Below, piece after piece: positions 1-11,267 of a stretch of DNA of 64,000 bases; the stretch's first letter is position 1; each line of letters opens with the position of its first letter. This DNA is from Citrus sinensis (taxonomy: Eukaryota; Streptophyta; Magnoliopsida; Sapindales; Rutaceae): NCBI RefSeq assembly GCF_022201045.2, contig NC_068564.1, positions 29,417,001 through 29,481,000 of the forward strand, read 5' to 3'. The notes under the pieces were generated by a model, which was not told the origin of the DNA, ran no database searches, and saw nothing but the letters and a program-made list of their open reading frames with translations. The position numbers and the translations under genes were made by a program.

Positions 1-519
1 TCTCTCTGACCATGAACCAGTCCTGCCATATTCTCTTCCCCAATCTGATCCGTAACTTCTGAAGGACCCTTTTCTCCTACCTTTCAAATAATTCCCCAAC
101 CCCATTGAGTTATAATCATCTGGGTATCTTCTCCTACCAGACTCCACATCGGAACCAGAATTCCCAAGACGGGTAAGGGCTGATGTCCGACCTTCCGATG
201 GAAGTTGCATACCATCTCCATCTAGTGACCTAAAATTACCATTCTGCGATTTGCCAGACAGTACACTGGAAGGCAGCAGTCCCTGCGAAACCAGATACTC
301 AGCGGCAAGTCGACCTGCTTCCATGAAAATGTCACCCTTTCTTGGTGTGGGAGGCGGCGGCTGAAATGATTTAGGCTGGCCCTGGCCACGCCCAAACCCA
401 CGGTTGAAGCCCCGGTATTCTGAATTGTAAAATCCACGGCCTCTAGCTGAAGCTTCTGGGCCCATGCCCATCCCTATTGACCTGTAGCCATTTCCAGGAC
501 TCCGATGCCTAGCATGCAT
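1..519 (-). CDS. Unrecognised Gly/Arg-rich plant protein, 5' part (cut by left window edge)
   Basis: Reading leftwards from an ATG at 519-517, the frame is open for 173 codons to base 1, so the C-terminal part lies outside the window. The visible protein starts MHARHRSPGNGY, has an RG/FG-rich stretch (RGRGF, FNRGFGRGQGQ), a PPPPTPRKGD proline patch, then a compact helix-like segment FMEAGRLAAEYLVSQGLLP, followed by an Arg/Ser/Gly-rich part with SGRRRYPDDY. RG-rich composition is common in RNA-associated proteins, but no catalytic or named domain is visible, so no function is assigned. A likely splice acceptor lies just upstream (intron ends at 542), which places the start codon near the beginning of the second exon, a common arrangement. 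A relation to Arabidopsis genes near the WRKY2 region on chromosome 5 was considered but not established. Confidence 0.7.
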   Translation of the reverse strand, partial: MHARHRSPGNGYRSIGMGMGPEASARGRGFYNSEYRGFNRGFGRGQGQPKSFQPPPPTPRKGDIFMEAGRLAAEYLVSQGLLPSSVLSGKSQNGNFRSLDGDGMQLPSEGRTSALTRLGNSGSDVESGRRRYPDDYNSMGLGNYLKGRRKGSFRSYGSDWGREYGRTGSWSER

Positions 520-1600
520 ATTGGTTGTTGCCTCAGAGTACCTATATATTCATGGTAATCAATTCAATTGTAAACCAACAATTTTCAAGAGCTACATGCA
601 GTTCTTCAAAGTAAAGACTAACAAAGACCAACGTTTATGCTCCACAAATTTAAATTTCAAGGTCAAAAGGAATTAGATCAATCTTTAGCAATTATGTTAG
701 AACTGGATTTTGCCACAGGGCATTTGTTATACTTTTGTCCACAGAACAGTGAAGATTCTATGATTTGTAAATCTCTCAGAAAGTCAGAACAACACACAGC
801 CAACAGCCAAGCCTGTCTTTCTCACAAATAGAAATGTTCTCAACTACCACAAAATCAACTTGGTTCGGAATTACAGCTACACAAGCAAATTCCCAGCCAA
901 ATTTCAACTTCAATAAAAATAAGTAAAACAGAACCCCAGAAGAAAATGTTCAGCTCAAGTCAAGGTCAACAAATGATAATTTGCATAAAAGCTTAAATGT
1001 CCAGTGTTTTAAAGATCAAATATAAACCAAATCCAAGAATTCAGATGAAAAGATCAGGGCCAATCTTGACAGTAAAAATCAAACCTCTATTTGTTCCTTT
1101 TTTTTGCTTGAATTGTATGGCTGGGTTTGTTTTGATTGAAGAATAAACAGATCCCAGCTCAAGTCTCTCTATAATTTCAGATCCAGTAGCTGAGATTACC
1201 ACATCCAGTCCTCCAAGTCAAACCCTAATCCCCTTCTTACATTAGCAAAAGAGTAAAGGCAACATTTTTTGGTCATCAGCAGCAACTTTCCAATTATGAA
1301 TGTCTTTTTGTTGCTTTCAGATAGCAAAAAAGGAAAATTTTCTTTTTCCCTTTAACTTTCTGGGTGCAAAGTGGCTGGCGGTGTTCGTTTTAAATTTGCG
1401 TTCAAAATTTCGTCTTCAAACTGATTCTGACCAGAAACACAGCAGAATTTGAACATGGGTTTCTCTGTTAATTCACTTGTTGAGATTTTTTTTTTCCTCC
1501 TTTTCATTCCATCCGCCAAGAAACGAGTGCCATGCCTTAACCAAACTTTTTTGACACAGCCACGCCAGCTCTCTAGCACGTGTGCACGCGCTCTCCATCT
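520..1600 (-). other. 5' leader, probable leader intron and upstream region of the left-edge gene
   Basis: No coding sequence is supported here. On the minus strand an AG acceptor preceded by an AT-rich stretch falls at 542-543, leaving a short leader exon of about 20 nt before the ATG at 519. The pyrimidine-rich DNA around 1080-1560 is a plausible 5' UTR exon and promoter, but I could not fix the donor or the transcription start. The small open frames here have no protein-like composition. Confidence 0.35.
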
Positions 1601-3717
1601 GTCATCTCCTTTAAGTATTTAGAAAATAAAATAACACTCGGCTCCCTAATTCGTTTTATTATTGCCATTTAGATTTTTAATGTTTTTAATTATTTATTAT
1701 AATCCCTTATGTCGTGATGTTATAATTTTAAGTTTTGAACTTTACTGTTTCGGGATAAATGTTTTTTTTTTTAAACTTATAATTTTGTTTTATATTTTGG
1801 GCGCGTTTAACACATTATATTGTATTACATTAATTGTATCATCTTATATAATTTATGGTGTATTGTATTGCGATTAAATTATAATACAATTTCATACTTG
1901 GTGCAATAAATTGAACTAAATATAATAATATTTGTATATCATTATTTTATAATATTATTTAATTTTTATTGGTTATGTTAAATTAACTATTTAATAATTT
2001 ATCTTAGTACAATACAATAATATTATATTATATTAAGATATTAAATTATTTTTTATTTTTTATAATTAACATAAAAATACAAATATAATATACAATTATT
2101 GAATAATATAATATATATATATTAATTAAATAATGTAACATTAAATATAAGTTTTATTTTTATTGAATAATATAATATATAACAGAGAGAGAGAATAATG
2201 TTTTATTATGTAAACCCAAGGTTAAGGTTAGCATAATTTGGCAGTTGTTACATTATAGTGCATTGTGCAGCTATTGCTATAATCTAAACATAAGATTGCT
2301 GCACTGTATAAATTATTAAGCTGGCTGCCGAACACACTCTTTATGTAAGTAATAATTTATTATTACAGAATTAAGGACTTAAATGATACAAATGAAAATT
2401 ATTGAAGACTTAAAGTATCATTCTTCTTTTAAAATAATAACAATAATAATAATAATAATAATATGATATGTAAGATGGGCACATTGTAATATTGTGATCT
2501 ACTCAAATTTTTTGCCCTCGAAAGAAATGGGATGATAACCTCTTGTTGTGTTATATGCGTTCGTGGGCAAATGCCAACAAAGTCCGGTGGGCAATGCCCA
2601 ATTATCAAATGATACAACACAACGTGTTCTACTCTTATTGTTTGTTTTTATTGAAAAACAATTCATTCATTGAGATACATACATGCTCAGTCAGTGGGGT
2701 TTCGATTGGGTTGGATTCTTCACCATCCCATCTTAGTTAGTGGGATTATTAGATGAGATTTGGACAATACTTTATTTAAAAATTAAATTTAAAGATATGT
2801 ATACATCTATATATATATAAAATTAATCTTAAAATATTACATCACATTCAAATAATAACATTTTTTTTTGTTACATATTATAATATATATCACTCATTTC
2901 TTTAGGTGGGACTATTTGAACTCACTAATTTTTTTTCTTTATACCATCTTTTTAATTAATAATTTTTTGATAAAATTATGTAATTAATATTTTTCTTCTC
3001 TTTTCATTCTCAATTCTTTAATTCTCATCAAATTTTTCATATATTTTTCTTTTAACTGCAAATAATAATATGGGCTATCATAAATTAAAAGGAGTAAAAT
3101 TGATCATTCAAAAACAAATATTAACAAAATTTTAATGTGCATAAAAATTGGTGAATATCAAGAAATGAATTAGAACCAAGATAGAGAGATAATTTGTATA
3201 GACTAATTAATAAAGACCACCCCTCTACTCTGTAGTTACAAAAACGAGTGTTAATTGTTTACTGTGAAACAACTGCAGTCCACACAAGTAAAAGGTCTTT
3301 GCTTCCTACTTTTATTGTCAAAAAGAAAAAGGTCTTTGCTTCCTTTCCACAAAAATAAATAAAATGATTTTTTTTTTTTTTTTGCTTCGTTTATAGAAAT
3401 TACTCTAATTTAACTTCATAAATTATTATTTAAAAGAAAAACTTCATATTTGGTTTTCGTAATCCATATATTGCTAATTACTTTTATTATTCTCTTAAAA
3501 ATAATATTTTACCTTCATTTTTACGTCACACTATATTAATATTATAGGAAATGAAAAACAAAGCTTCAAAATGAAAACAAAACGGAACCGAACGAAACGA
3601 AGACGATGAAGAAGAAGAAGGCTACGAATGCATAAACCAGTAGAACAAACAAAATGAAGAACTGATAAATCGTAAACCAAAAAAAATAAAAAATAATCAA
3701 ATTTTCGAAAGCAGAAA
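1601..3717. other. AT-rich intergenic region between the left-edge gene and CLC-f
   Basis: There is no supported gene. The stretch 1660-2400 is extremely AT-rich with repeated ATAATATAATATAT-type words. It is bracketed by GGGCGCGTTTAACAC near 1800 and a loosely inverted CCGAACACACTC near 2330, which may be a decayed miniature transposon, but I found no target-site duplication. A direct repeat of AAGGTCTTTGCTTCCT occurs near 3293 and 3330. The purine-rich sequence just before 3718 is the presumed CLC-f 5' UTR. Confidence 0.4.
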
Positions 3718-6700
3718 ATGTCAAGCGATGAGAGGCGTCCGCTGAGATCGTCGAATCAAGAAGACTTAGAATCAGCTCCAGATTCGCCGTCGAATAGAAC
3801 CAGTACTCCTTCTGCGGCAGGCGGAATCAAAGATCTGTTTAAGCAATTGGATCGTCGATTTTCCGATCGCCGCATAACTTTCAAAGATCCTCCTCTTTCG
3901 CATTCGCGTTCGTCGTCTTTCGATCACCATAATTATGTGGACGCCCGTGATTCTCTGACGGAAAGTGCCCCTCCTGAGTGGGCGTTGCTTCTCATCGGTT
4001 GCCTTCTCGGCCTCGCATCCGGTTTGTGCGTTGCCTTCTTCAATAAAGGGGTTAGCTTTTGCTGAATTTTGATCTTTTTGTTTTGAAGTTTGAATCTTTT
4101 TTGCTTTGTAGCTTTGCTAGTTGCAAATATTTATCCAAATTGATTGCTTTGCAAGGAAATTGATCTTTTTTTTCTTTTTCCTGTTTTAAAGTCCGATTTT
4201 TTTTTTTTAGGCTAATACAAACTGGTTGCTTGTCTGGTTATTTAGGTTCATATTATACATGAATGGGCCTGGGCGGGTACTCCGAATGAGGGTGCTGCTT
4301 GGCTTCGATTACAGAGACTGGCGGACACTTGGCATCGGATTTTACTCATTCCAGTGACGGGAGGAGTAATTGTTGGAATGATGCATGGATTACTTGAGAT
4401 ATTAAATCAAATAAAGCAGTCGAGTTCTTTGGATAGACAAGGTTTTGATTTGGTTGCCGGAGTGTTTCCTACAATAAAGGCCATTCAGGCTGCTGTTACT
4501 TTAGGTACTGGTTGTTCTTTGGGTCCTGAAGGTCCTAGTGTTGATATTGGAAAATCATGTGCCAATGGTTTTTCTTTAATGATGGAAAATAACAGAGAAA
4601 GGAAAATTGCGCTTGTTGCAGCTGGTGCTGCTTCTGGAATTGCTTCAGGTATCATAAATTTATTATGGATCTGTATGCACTTTTGTATTTAATAGCTAGC
4701 TTTGATCTAGATATGAATAACAATGAGGTTGAGTTTTCTCATCCTTATTTATTAATGTAATTGGGAGTTATTATTTGAGCTTCTAGAACGTGTACCCTTT
4801 CCAGTTTTGATCGTTCAAGTGGCTGATTATTTGAGCTTCTAGAACGTGTGCCCTTTCCAGTTTTGATCGTTCAAGTGGCTGATATTTCTGTTTCAATTTG
4901 CTTTCAGGTTTTAATGCGGCTGTAGCCGGTTGTTTCTTTGCCATTGAAACTGTGTTAAGGCCTCTTCGGGCTGAAAACTCACCCCCATTTACAACCGCAA
5001 TGATAATATTGGCCTCTGTTATATCATCTACAGTATCAACTGTTTTGCTGGGGACACAATCAGCATTCACTGTGCCCTCATATGATTTGAAGTCAGCTGC
5101 TGGTATTGTTCTTGATTTTTATATATTGGTTTTATCCTGAATCTGCATGGTATTCTTCTGTGAAGTATTTATTGGACATTAACCGTGCTTGTTGGAGATC
5201 TTAGTTTATTTTATTTTATTTTATTTTTTCTTTTGTAATTTTATATATTTGATTTCTGATTCTGCTTGTTCTATTAGTCAGATCTTTCTCTTTTTTTTGG
5301 GTCCGGGATAATTTCGTCCAATCCATAGATGAAATTTCAATAGACGGTTCGTGAATCATCTGCTTACTGATTATTTTTTTTGATATTGTCTCGCAGAATT
5401 ACCTTTATACCTCATATTGGGCATGCTATGTGGAGTTGTAAGTGTAGTCTTCACTCGTTTGGTTGCTTGGTTTACAAAGTCATTTGATTTCATCAAGGAA
5501 AAATTTGGCCTTCCTCCTGTTGTATGCCCTGCTTTAGGTGGTTTGGGAGCTGGGATAATTGCTCTTAGATATCCGGGAATACTATACTGGGGTTTCACAA
5601 ATGTTGAAGAAATCCTACATACTGGGAAAACTGCATCTGCTCCTGGAATCTGGTTGTTAACTCAACTTGCAGCTGCTAAGGTTGTGGCCACAGCTTTGTG
5701 CAAAGGGTCTGGGCTTGTGGGTGGTCTTTATGCACCAAGTTTGATGATTGGTGCAGCTGTTGGTGCTGTATTTGGTGGTTCGGCTGCAGAAATTATAAAT
5801 TCAGCCATTCCAGGCAATGTCGCTGTTGCAGAGCCGCAGGCCTATGCTCTGGTAACATTTCCATTTTATAAAGAAGTTATCAATTACATTTTTCTTGGCT
5901 TGGTCTGAGGGTTGTTGGGGATGTTGATCTTCATTAGCTAATTACTGTCCTTACAAACTCATAATGCAGGTCGGAATGGCTGCTACATTAGCTTCTGTTT
6001 GTTCTGTACCCTTGACATCAGTTCTACTTCTCTTTGAGCTGACTAGAGATTACAGGATATTGCTTCCTCTCATGGTAATTGATCCAAAATCTTCTTGCAT
6101 CTTTCATGTTTGGCATGGGTGTGTTCACTGCTTATTGCCTATGAAAATTCCTTTCCTTTCCATTTTGCAATGGCATGCGGATGTTGTCTTCTGAAGGCAA
6201 TCACAATTGCAACAATGCACTGATACTGTTAAGTTGTAGTCTTTCATAACAATGCACTGATGCTGTTCAGAGGCTAATTTTACCTTGGTGCTTGATTTTG
6301 TTTCCCCTATTTCGCAAGTAGGGAGCTGTTGGATTGGCAATATGGGTTCCCTCTGTGGCAAACCAGGCCAAGGAGACGGATGCATCTGATAAACGGACTT
6401 TGGCTAGGGGTTATTCGTCGCTTTCACCTATGGAAGATAAAAATGAGGTTTTATGGAGGAGGACTGATGGCGCAGATGAGTTAGAACTCTCTGTCGTAGA
6501 AAACGCTGCTGACTCTGAAGCAGCTGAAGAAATGCTTTTGGAAGAATTGAAGGTACAATTTTCCTGATATGCTTCATCATTTTGTACCTGACTAAAGCTC
6601 CTCACAAATTACAATCCTGCTTATTTTCCATTAATTGTGACTTAAGCTACTTCAATTCTCCATCCCTCCTTGTCAGGTTTCTAGGGCTATGTCAAAGGAA

Positions 6701-7479
6701 TTTGTAAAGGTTGCACTTACTGTAACCTTAAAAGAAGCAATAGAATCCATGAAAGATGGCCAACAGAATTGTGTCCTTGTGGTTAACGGTGAAGATTTCC
6801 TGGAGGGCATATTAACATATGGTGACATTAAACGTTGCTTGTCCAAACTGTCTAGTGATAATTCCAAGGGCGATTCAATAGCTTCCGATGTATGTAATTG
6901 TTGCCTTACTTTTCTGAACTCTCGCAGCTTGTCTTTACTTTGTCTATCTATATCCTTACTGATGACATGCAAGTGAAATCTTTATAGGTGAATACATGTC
7001 TTGTTTCCTCTATTTGTACTCGAGGGATAAGCTATAGAGGCCGAGAGCGTGGACTTTTAACCTGCTACCCGGACACAGATCTGGCGATTGCCAAGGAATT
7101 AATGGAGGCCAAGGGGATCAAGCAGTTGCCTGTAATTAAGCGTTCCAGAGAACTCCAAAGAAGAAGGAAGCAAAGAATTGTTGCTATTCTTCATTATGAT
7201 TCTATATGGAATTGTCTCAGGTTCTTACTCTCTTTCAGTCTGTTATTATATCATTTGATTTCATTGTTTTCATTCAGTCTCCTTTTAAATAAGCAAATCT
7301 GGTATCATTTTCCGCTTCCCTTGTTTTATGATCTTGGTTGGGGAACAAAAGTTTCCAAATAATTAATCAATTGGCACTTTTCTGATTTTATGTCCAACAG
7401 AGAAGAAGTAAATCACCGGAAATCAGTTTATCAGCATAGTAAAGACAAAAATCTCGAGGAGATTTCAAACGGCCATTGA
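3718..7479 (+). CDS. CLC-F: CLC-f type chloride channel/transporter, 9 coding exons, 748 aa
   Basis: Coding exons are 3718-4050, 4246-4648, 4908-5102, 5397-5851, 5970-6074, 6322-6552, 6677-6889, 6988-7220 and 7401-7479. All joins are GT-AG and in frame. A hydrophilic N-terminus (about residues 1-80) precedes a multi-pass CLC core and a C-terminal CBS pair (about 575-725). CLC signatures seen are GPEGP (204-208, with the gating glutamate at 206) and GGLYAP (419-424). The GSGIP element reads AGVFP (182-186), so the usual selectivity serine or proline is absent. At the proton-glutamate position the sequence is AIET, with Thr260 following Glu259. Both changes fit the plant CLC-e/f branch, which is closer to bacterial-type CLCs than CLC-a to d. 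By family it moves anions across endomembranes, and Arabidopsis CLC-f has been placed at the Golgi. The neighbouring WRKY2 gene is convergent. Confidence 0.93.
4770..4881 (+). repeat. 56-bp tandem duplication inside CLC-f intron 2
   Basis: Two head-to-tail copies, 4770-4825 and 4826-4881, both begin ATTATTTGAGCTTCTAGAAC and differ at one position (GTACCC against GTGCCC). The near identity shows a recent event. The copies lie just upstream of the exon 3 acceptor (AG at 4906-4907) and do not touch the splice border. Confidence 0.93.
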
Positions 7480-8460
7480 GTGGGTGATTGATTGCATTTG
7501 ATTGCCGAGTGTTGATTCTGGAACTCATCCCATCTTCATTGACAAGCAAAATATACATGCCTTTTAGAGTTACCCATTGTGGGTTTTGCTGCTGATATCT
7601 TAACTCTTGTAATTTAGCAAAATTACACTTTGTAAATGTAATATTCCCTTTTTTTTCGTATTAAGTAGCGAAAGGAATTGAAAATCAGTAGTTAAAAAGA
7701 TCCATATTTTTCCCTGATAAATGTACTCAATATTACCGATTGATGCATGTGTTTCACAGCACAGAGTGGGTTGCATTGGAGCTTTTCTGAAAATTTCACT
7801 TAATTCTTTATTTTTCACGGCTAAGGATCTTTTTTTTCCCCCTCTAATAATGCTACACGCCAAGTGTGTTTGATAAAAATTTTGGCAAATGTTAAACGGC
7901 AAGGATCGTTGCAGTACGGGAGCCTAAACGGGTTCATGCCCGCACACATTCAGCATTTAGCCTAAATGCCCTGTTTGGAGTGCTTGGACGGCAAAAATTA
8001 TATTATGAAAATGTCTATTAAACACTTATTATTATGGTTTAGAAACTGAATTGATTTAATTCTACACTTATATAATGAAAAATCTATAATATCTTCATTA
8101 ATAATTTTTATTTTATAATCACAATTTTCCTTAAACGATGAGTTTGAAGCGTGAACTATTAATAGATTTTTCTTGCACACACTGAGTGTAGACTGAAGCT
8201 AAAATGAAAAATAGCATCTTTAACAGAAAGTCGCCTTCTACAAGTTGATGCATGCTTTCATCATTTACCAATGGATGAAAATTTGGTACAGCTTCGCAAT
8301 GAACAAAGAATCACAGAATGGATCATCTAAAGAACAGAATTTTTGTATAGATTTATATAAAATAGCACTACTTTCCTCAGAACAACAAAACAATAATAAT
8401 AATTATTATAATTATAATTATAATTATGGAATAAATTCAAATAAAATAAAGCAGCAACAT
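7480..8460. other. Convergent 3' region between CLC-f and WRKY2
   Basis: This holds the CLC-f 3' UTR, followed by AT-rich DNA and then the WRKY2 3' UTR on the other strand. Near 8390-8430 there is a run of AAT/TAAT units. A phrase CCCTGTTTGGAGTGCTTGG near 7968 resembles the edge of a plant miniature transposon, but no partner end was found. No gene is supported. Confidence 0.5.
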
Positions 8461-11267
8461 TTACATCTGAGGTCCAAGAGGTAGCCTACTCATTAGCTGC
8501 TGGTAAACTGCTGAACGATTCGACAAGTTCAGACCAGGTTCCGACATTGGCTCCACCTTTGGTTCTCCTTTTGGCATCATGAAACCCATTTCATTAACCT
8601 GGCGTTGCTGTGCCAAATATGGATGAACAGGCAAAACAGGCAGCTCGGGTTGGCCGGGGCCAAGTCCTGCCATAGATAGATTGGCCAGGCCTGGTTGATG
8701 CATTCCAAATGAGAAGCCAGGGGAAGGTCCGAACTGCTGCCTTCCAGGTACTCTGAAAGAACCAAAAGAAGCAGGTCTGTCAAATCTTGCCATGCTGTTG
8801 TGAAGCTGTGATGGCTCGGGCCTGTGGATTTGACCAGCAGCAGCAGCATGGGCAGCAACGGCACTTGAGGAGCCAGAGTTAACATGACTGCTATTTCGAG
8901 CAGCGGGAACATCATGGTTGTGCTTTCCCTCATATGTGGTGATCACTGACTTCAGATCATGGGACGCCCTCTCCACGTGCTTTCTCACCGTGCAGCCTGC
9001 ACTTGTGCACTTGTAATAACTCCTACAAGATAGCAACAAAATTTCAATTTCAATGCGACTGTTAGGACTGCAATTTTGCTTTGGGCATGCAGGCTTGTGC
9101 ATTTTTTGTGCACGTGTATCTCAGAGAGAAAGAGAGAGGGGGGGTGGGGGGCGGGGGGGGGAAGTAGATGATTTCAAGGATCACCTTGGATTTGGATTTC
9201 CTTTCACAACTTTTTGCCCATATTTGCGCCAGCGGTATCCATCATCAAGGATATCTACCTCACTCGTTGTCTGAACCACTACTCTAGGCTCACGAATAGC
9301 TCTAGTGGCTCCACTCATTTCTGTTGCATAAGCTTCAATTTTCCTGGGATATCAATAACATAAGCATATTCCCACAGTGAAGTAAATATACAATTCTAGA
9401 CTTCATAGCAGAAATATGGAGAAAGGAAAAAGATACCTTCTCTTTGACTCAGATTCGTCTTCTTCACCATCAAAACCTACGCTACAGTGTGTCGCCTGAT
9501 CATCTTCATCTTCATCATTAGAGAAGGTAGATGAGGCATCCACTGCATCACCTGATTCATAGGGAGTGCCATTCTGAGCAGGCAAAGCAGAAGATTGGTT
9601 GCAGTATTCAGGTCCCACAGGTGCTGCTGATGTCACCTCGACAGTGTCATGCCTCCACTCGGGAGTTCCACCAGCAGTCCCTTTCTGTGTATTTGCCCAT
9701 GAGGGATCACCATCAGCACCACTCTGCAGTCCAGCCTGTTCATGAATGTCTAATTGCATGTCAAGAGGGTTAGACCCAATGGCTGATCGGCGATTGGGTG
9801 GAGGCTTGGGGTGATTATGAGCTCCTTTGTATATGATCTCGGTTATGTGGCCTTCAAGAGATCTCTCCACTTTCTTCTTAACCTGACAGTTTGGATGTGT
9901 GCACTTGTAATAACTACGGGGATACTCACTACCCTTCACTTGTTTTTGTCCATATTTTCTCCAATTATATCCATCTTCAGATGATGCACCTCCAGCACCA
10001 GCAACCATGGAATCTCCACTGCCTCTTTGATCTCCTTCTTCATCCTGTTGCTCATCAAGAGGTGGAGAATGTTCAGTACTGCCACCAAAAGTATCAAAGA
10101 CCCTTTGATCAGCCAAGATGGTATTACACCCATTATCCTTTTCAGTTGTTGCTCTGGAGAAGTCTGTTTGGACTTGGAGGCTGAGGCTGTTTCTGTATTG
10201 AGAATGGACTTTGGCTGCATTTACATTTTGGGACTGATGGGAATTCTCAGACTGAACAGAAACCTCAATACTAGGAAAGGACTGCTGAGGATGAGGAAAA
10301 GTAAATCTGTAAGTACTAGTCACACAATATTCAACAGACAGAAAATGAAAATGTTTAACAAATAGCATTAGGAATCCGGCCATATTATACTTGCCTTATT
10401 TCTTGTACCAAGGGAAAAAGAACCTGATTCTGCAACAGGCTTAAACGCAAATGATGTATTGATGTCCTCCAAGATGTTATCCTTGCTTTTATCAGGGGCC
10501 TCTGAGATACATGTCGAACTTTTACCATTACCATTTGGGATGAATGAGAACTTTCCAGTTGTTGGAGATGGCTGTGCCTGCGGAGGCAAGGGTTCAGTTT
10601 TTTAGCATGTGCCACAGCAAATTCATAAAATTAAACTCATTTTTTAATGTAGTTATTATCTAAAACTACTTTCTTCTCAGCATAAGCAAAAAAATTAACG
10701 CAAAATGCAAAAAAGCCACAAACTGGAATCGTAATGGTTCCTATCGGAATGCAATCATTTGAAACCCCATCAATAGATTTCATATTATCAAATTTCATTT
10801 AAAGACAAGAATTCAAGAAACAACAGGTGACATTTCTCAAGAAATAAACTCACCAGGGAATTTGAAAGGAAAACTGGAGACTCCAGCAGTGTCGTTGGGC
10901 TGAGACCAGGTGGTATTGTCAAGTAAGGAGATCGAATATCAGGGTTCAGAGAAAGGTCAGATGTTCTAATGCTTTCTGTATTCAACCTTGGAGCATTAAA
11001 CCCAGCTCTTGCCGCCAACCTTGATTTCTGCTCAGAAAATGGACCTAAGTCAGTTGATGCACCTCCTGTCATCATGTTCTTTTTCTCAGTATTTCCTGAT
11101 GTCATCTGCTCTTGAGATCCTAAGGAGAGCCCATCAGCCCCATTCTCACTGGGTGGTTCTCTTGAGCTAATATCATCACCTGATATTGCTGCGAAAAAGG
11201 TTCTTGGACTTGGACTAGGCGGCACCCAGTCTCCAATTACTGCCATGTTATCATCAATTCCAGCCAT
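8461..11267 (-). CDS. WRKY2: WRKY2-type group I WRKY transcription factor, 5 coding exons, 721 aa
   Basis: Exons in transcript order are 11267-10854, 10577-10395, 10284-9437, 9343-9185 and 9022-8461. Joins are in frame; intron 2 uses a GC donor. The protein has two WRKY domains: the N-terminal WRKYGQK starts near residue 307 and the C-terminal near 520, each followed by a C-X4-5-C...H-X-H zinc finger. The second domain is split after GNPNPR, the classic intron position in WRKY genes. The N-terminus carries SP motifs ([21 protein letters not shown]) typical of MAP-kinase-controlled group I WRKYs. MAGIDDN start, domain layout and C-terminal SRLPLGPQM match WRKY2. Arabidopsis WRKY2 acts in zygote polarity, pollen development and ABA-linked seed responses. 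An ATG two codons upstream (11273) is in frame; the inner one is chosen by family resemblance. Confidence 0.95.
9138..9161 (+). repeat. G-rich tract in WRKY2 intron 4
   Basis: A 24-base run contains 22 G interrupted by one T and one C, next to a GA-rich stretch. It lies in the intron that splits the second WRKY domain. On the transcribed RNA it is a C-run; the DNA + strand could form a G-quadruplex. Confidence 0.85.
10285..10394 (-). other. GC-AG intron (WRKY2 intron 2) with NAGNAG acceptor
   Basis: On the minus strand the exon ends AAG and the intron starts GCAAGT, the strong GC-donor consensus. The acceptor is a CAGCAG tandem, so the next exon can start with or without one extra glutamine. 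The GT dinucleotides tested nearby (including AAGTATAAT and GGTACAAG) would shift the frame against every nearby acceptor, whereas the GC donor gives a continuous join from [15 protein letters not shown]... into [14 protein letters not shown]. Confidence 0.82.

Noticed and set aside
1795-2340. Possible miniature transposon with GGGCGCGTTT and CCGAACAC ends
   Set aside because: The ends pair poorly and no target-site duplication could be matched, so it is mentioned only within the intergenic description.
10385-10615. Alternative frames over WRKY2 exon 2
   Set aside because: They are shadows of the exon in other frames; only the frame giving [10 protein letters not shown] joins exons 1 and 3.
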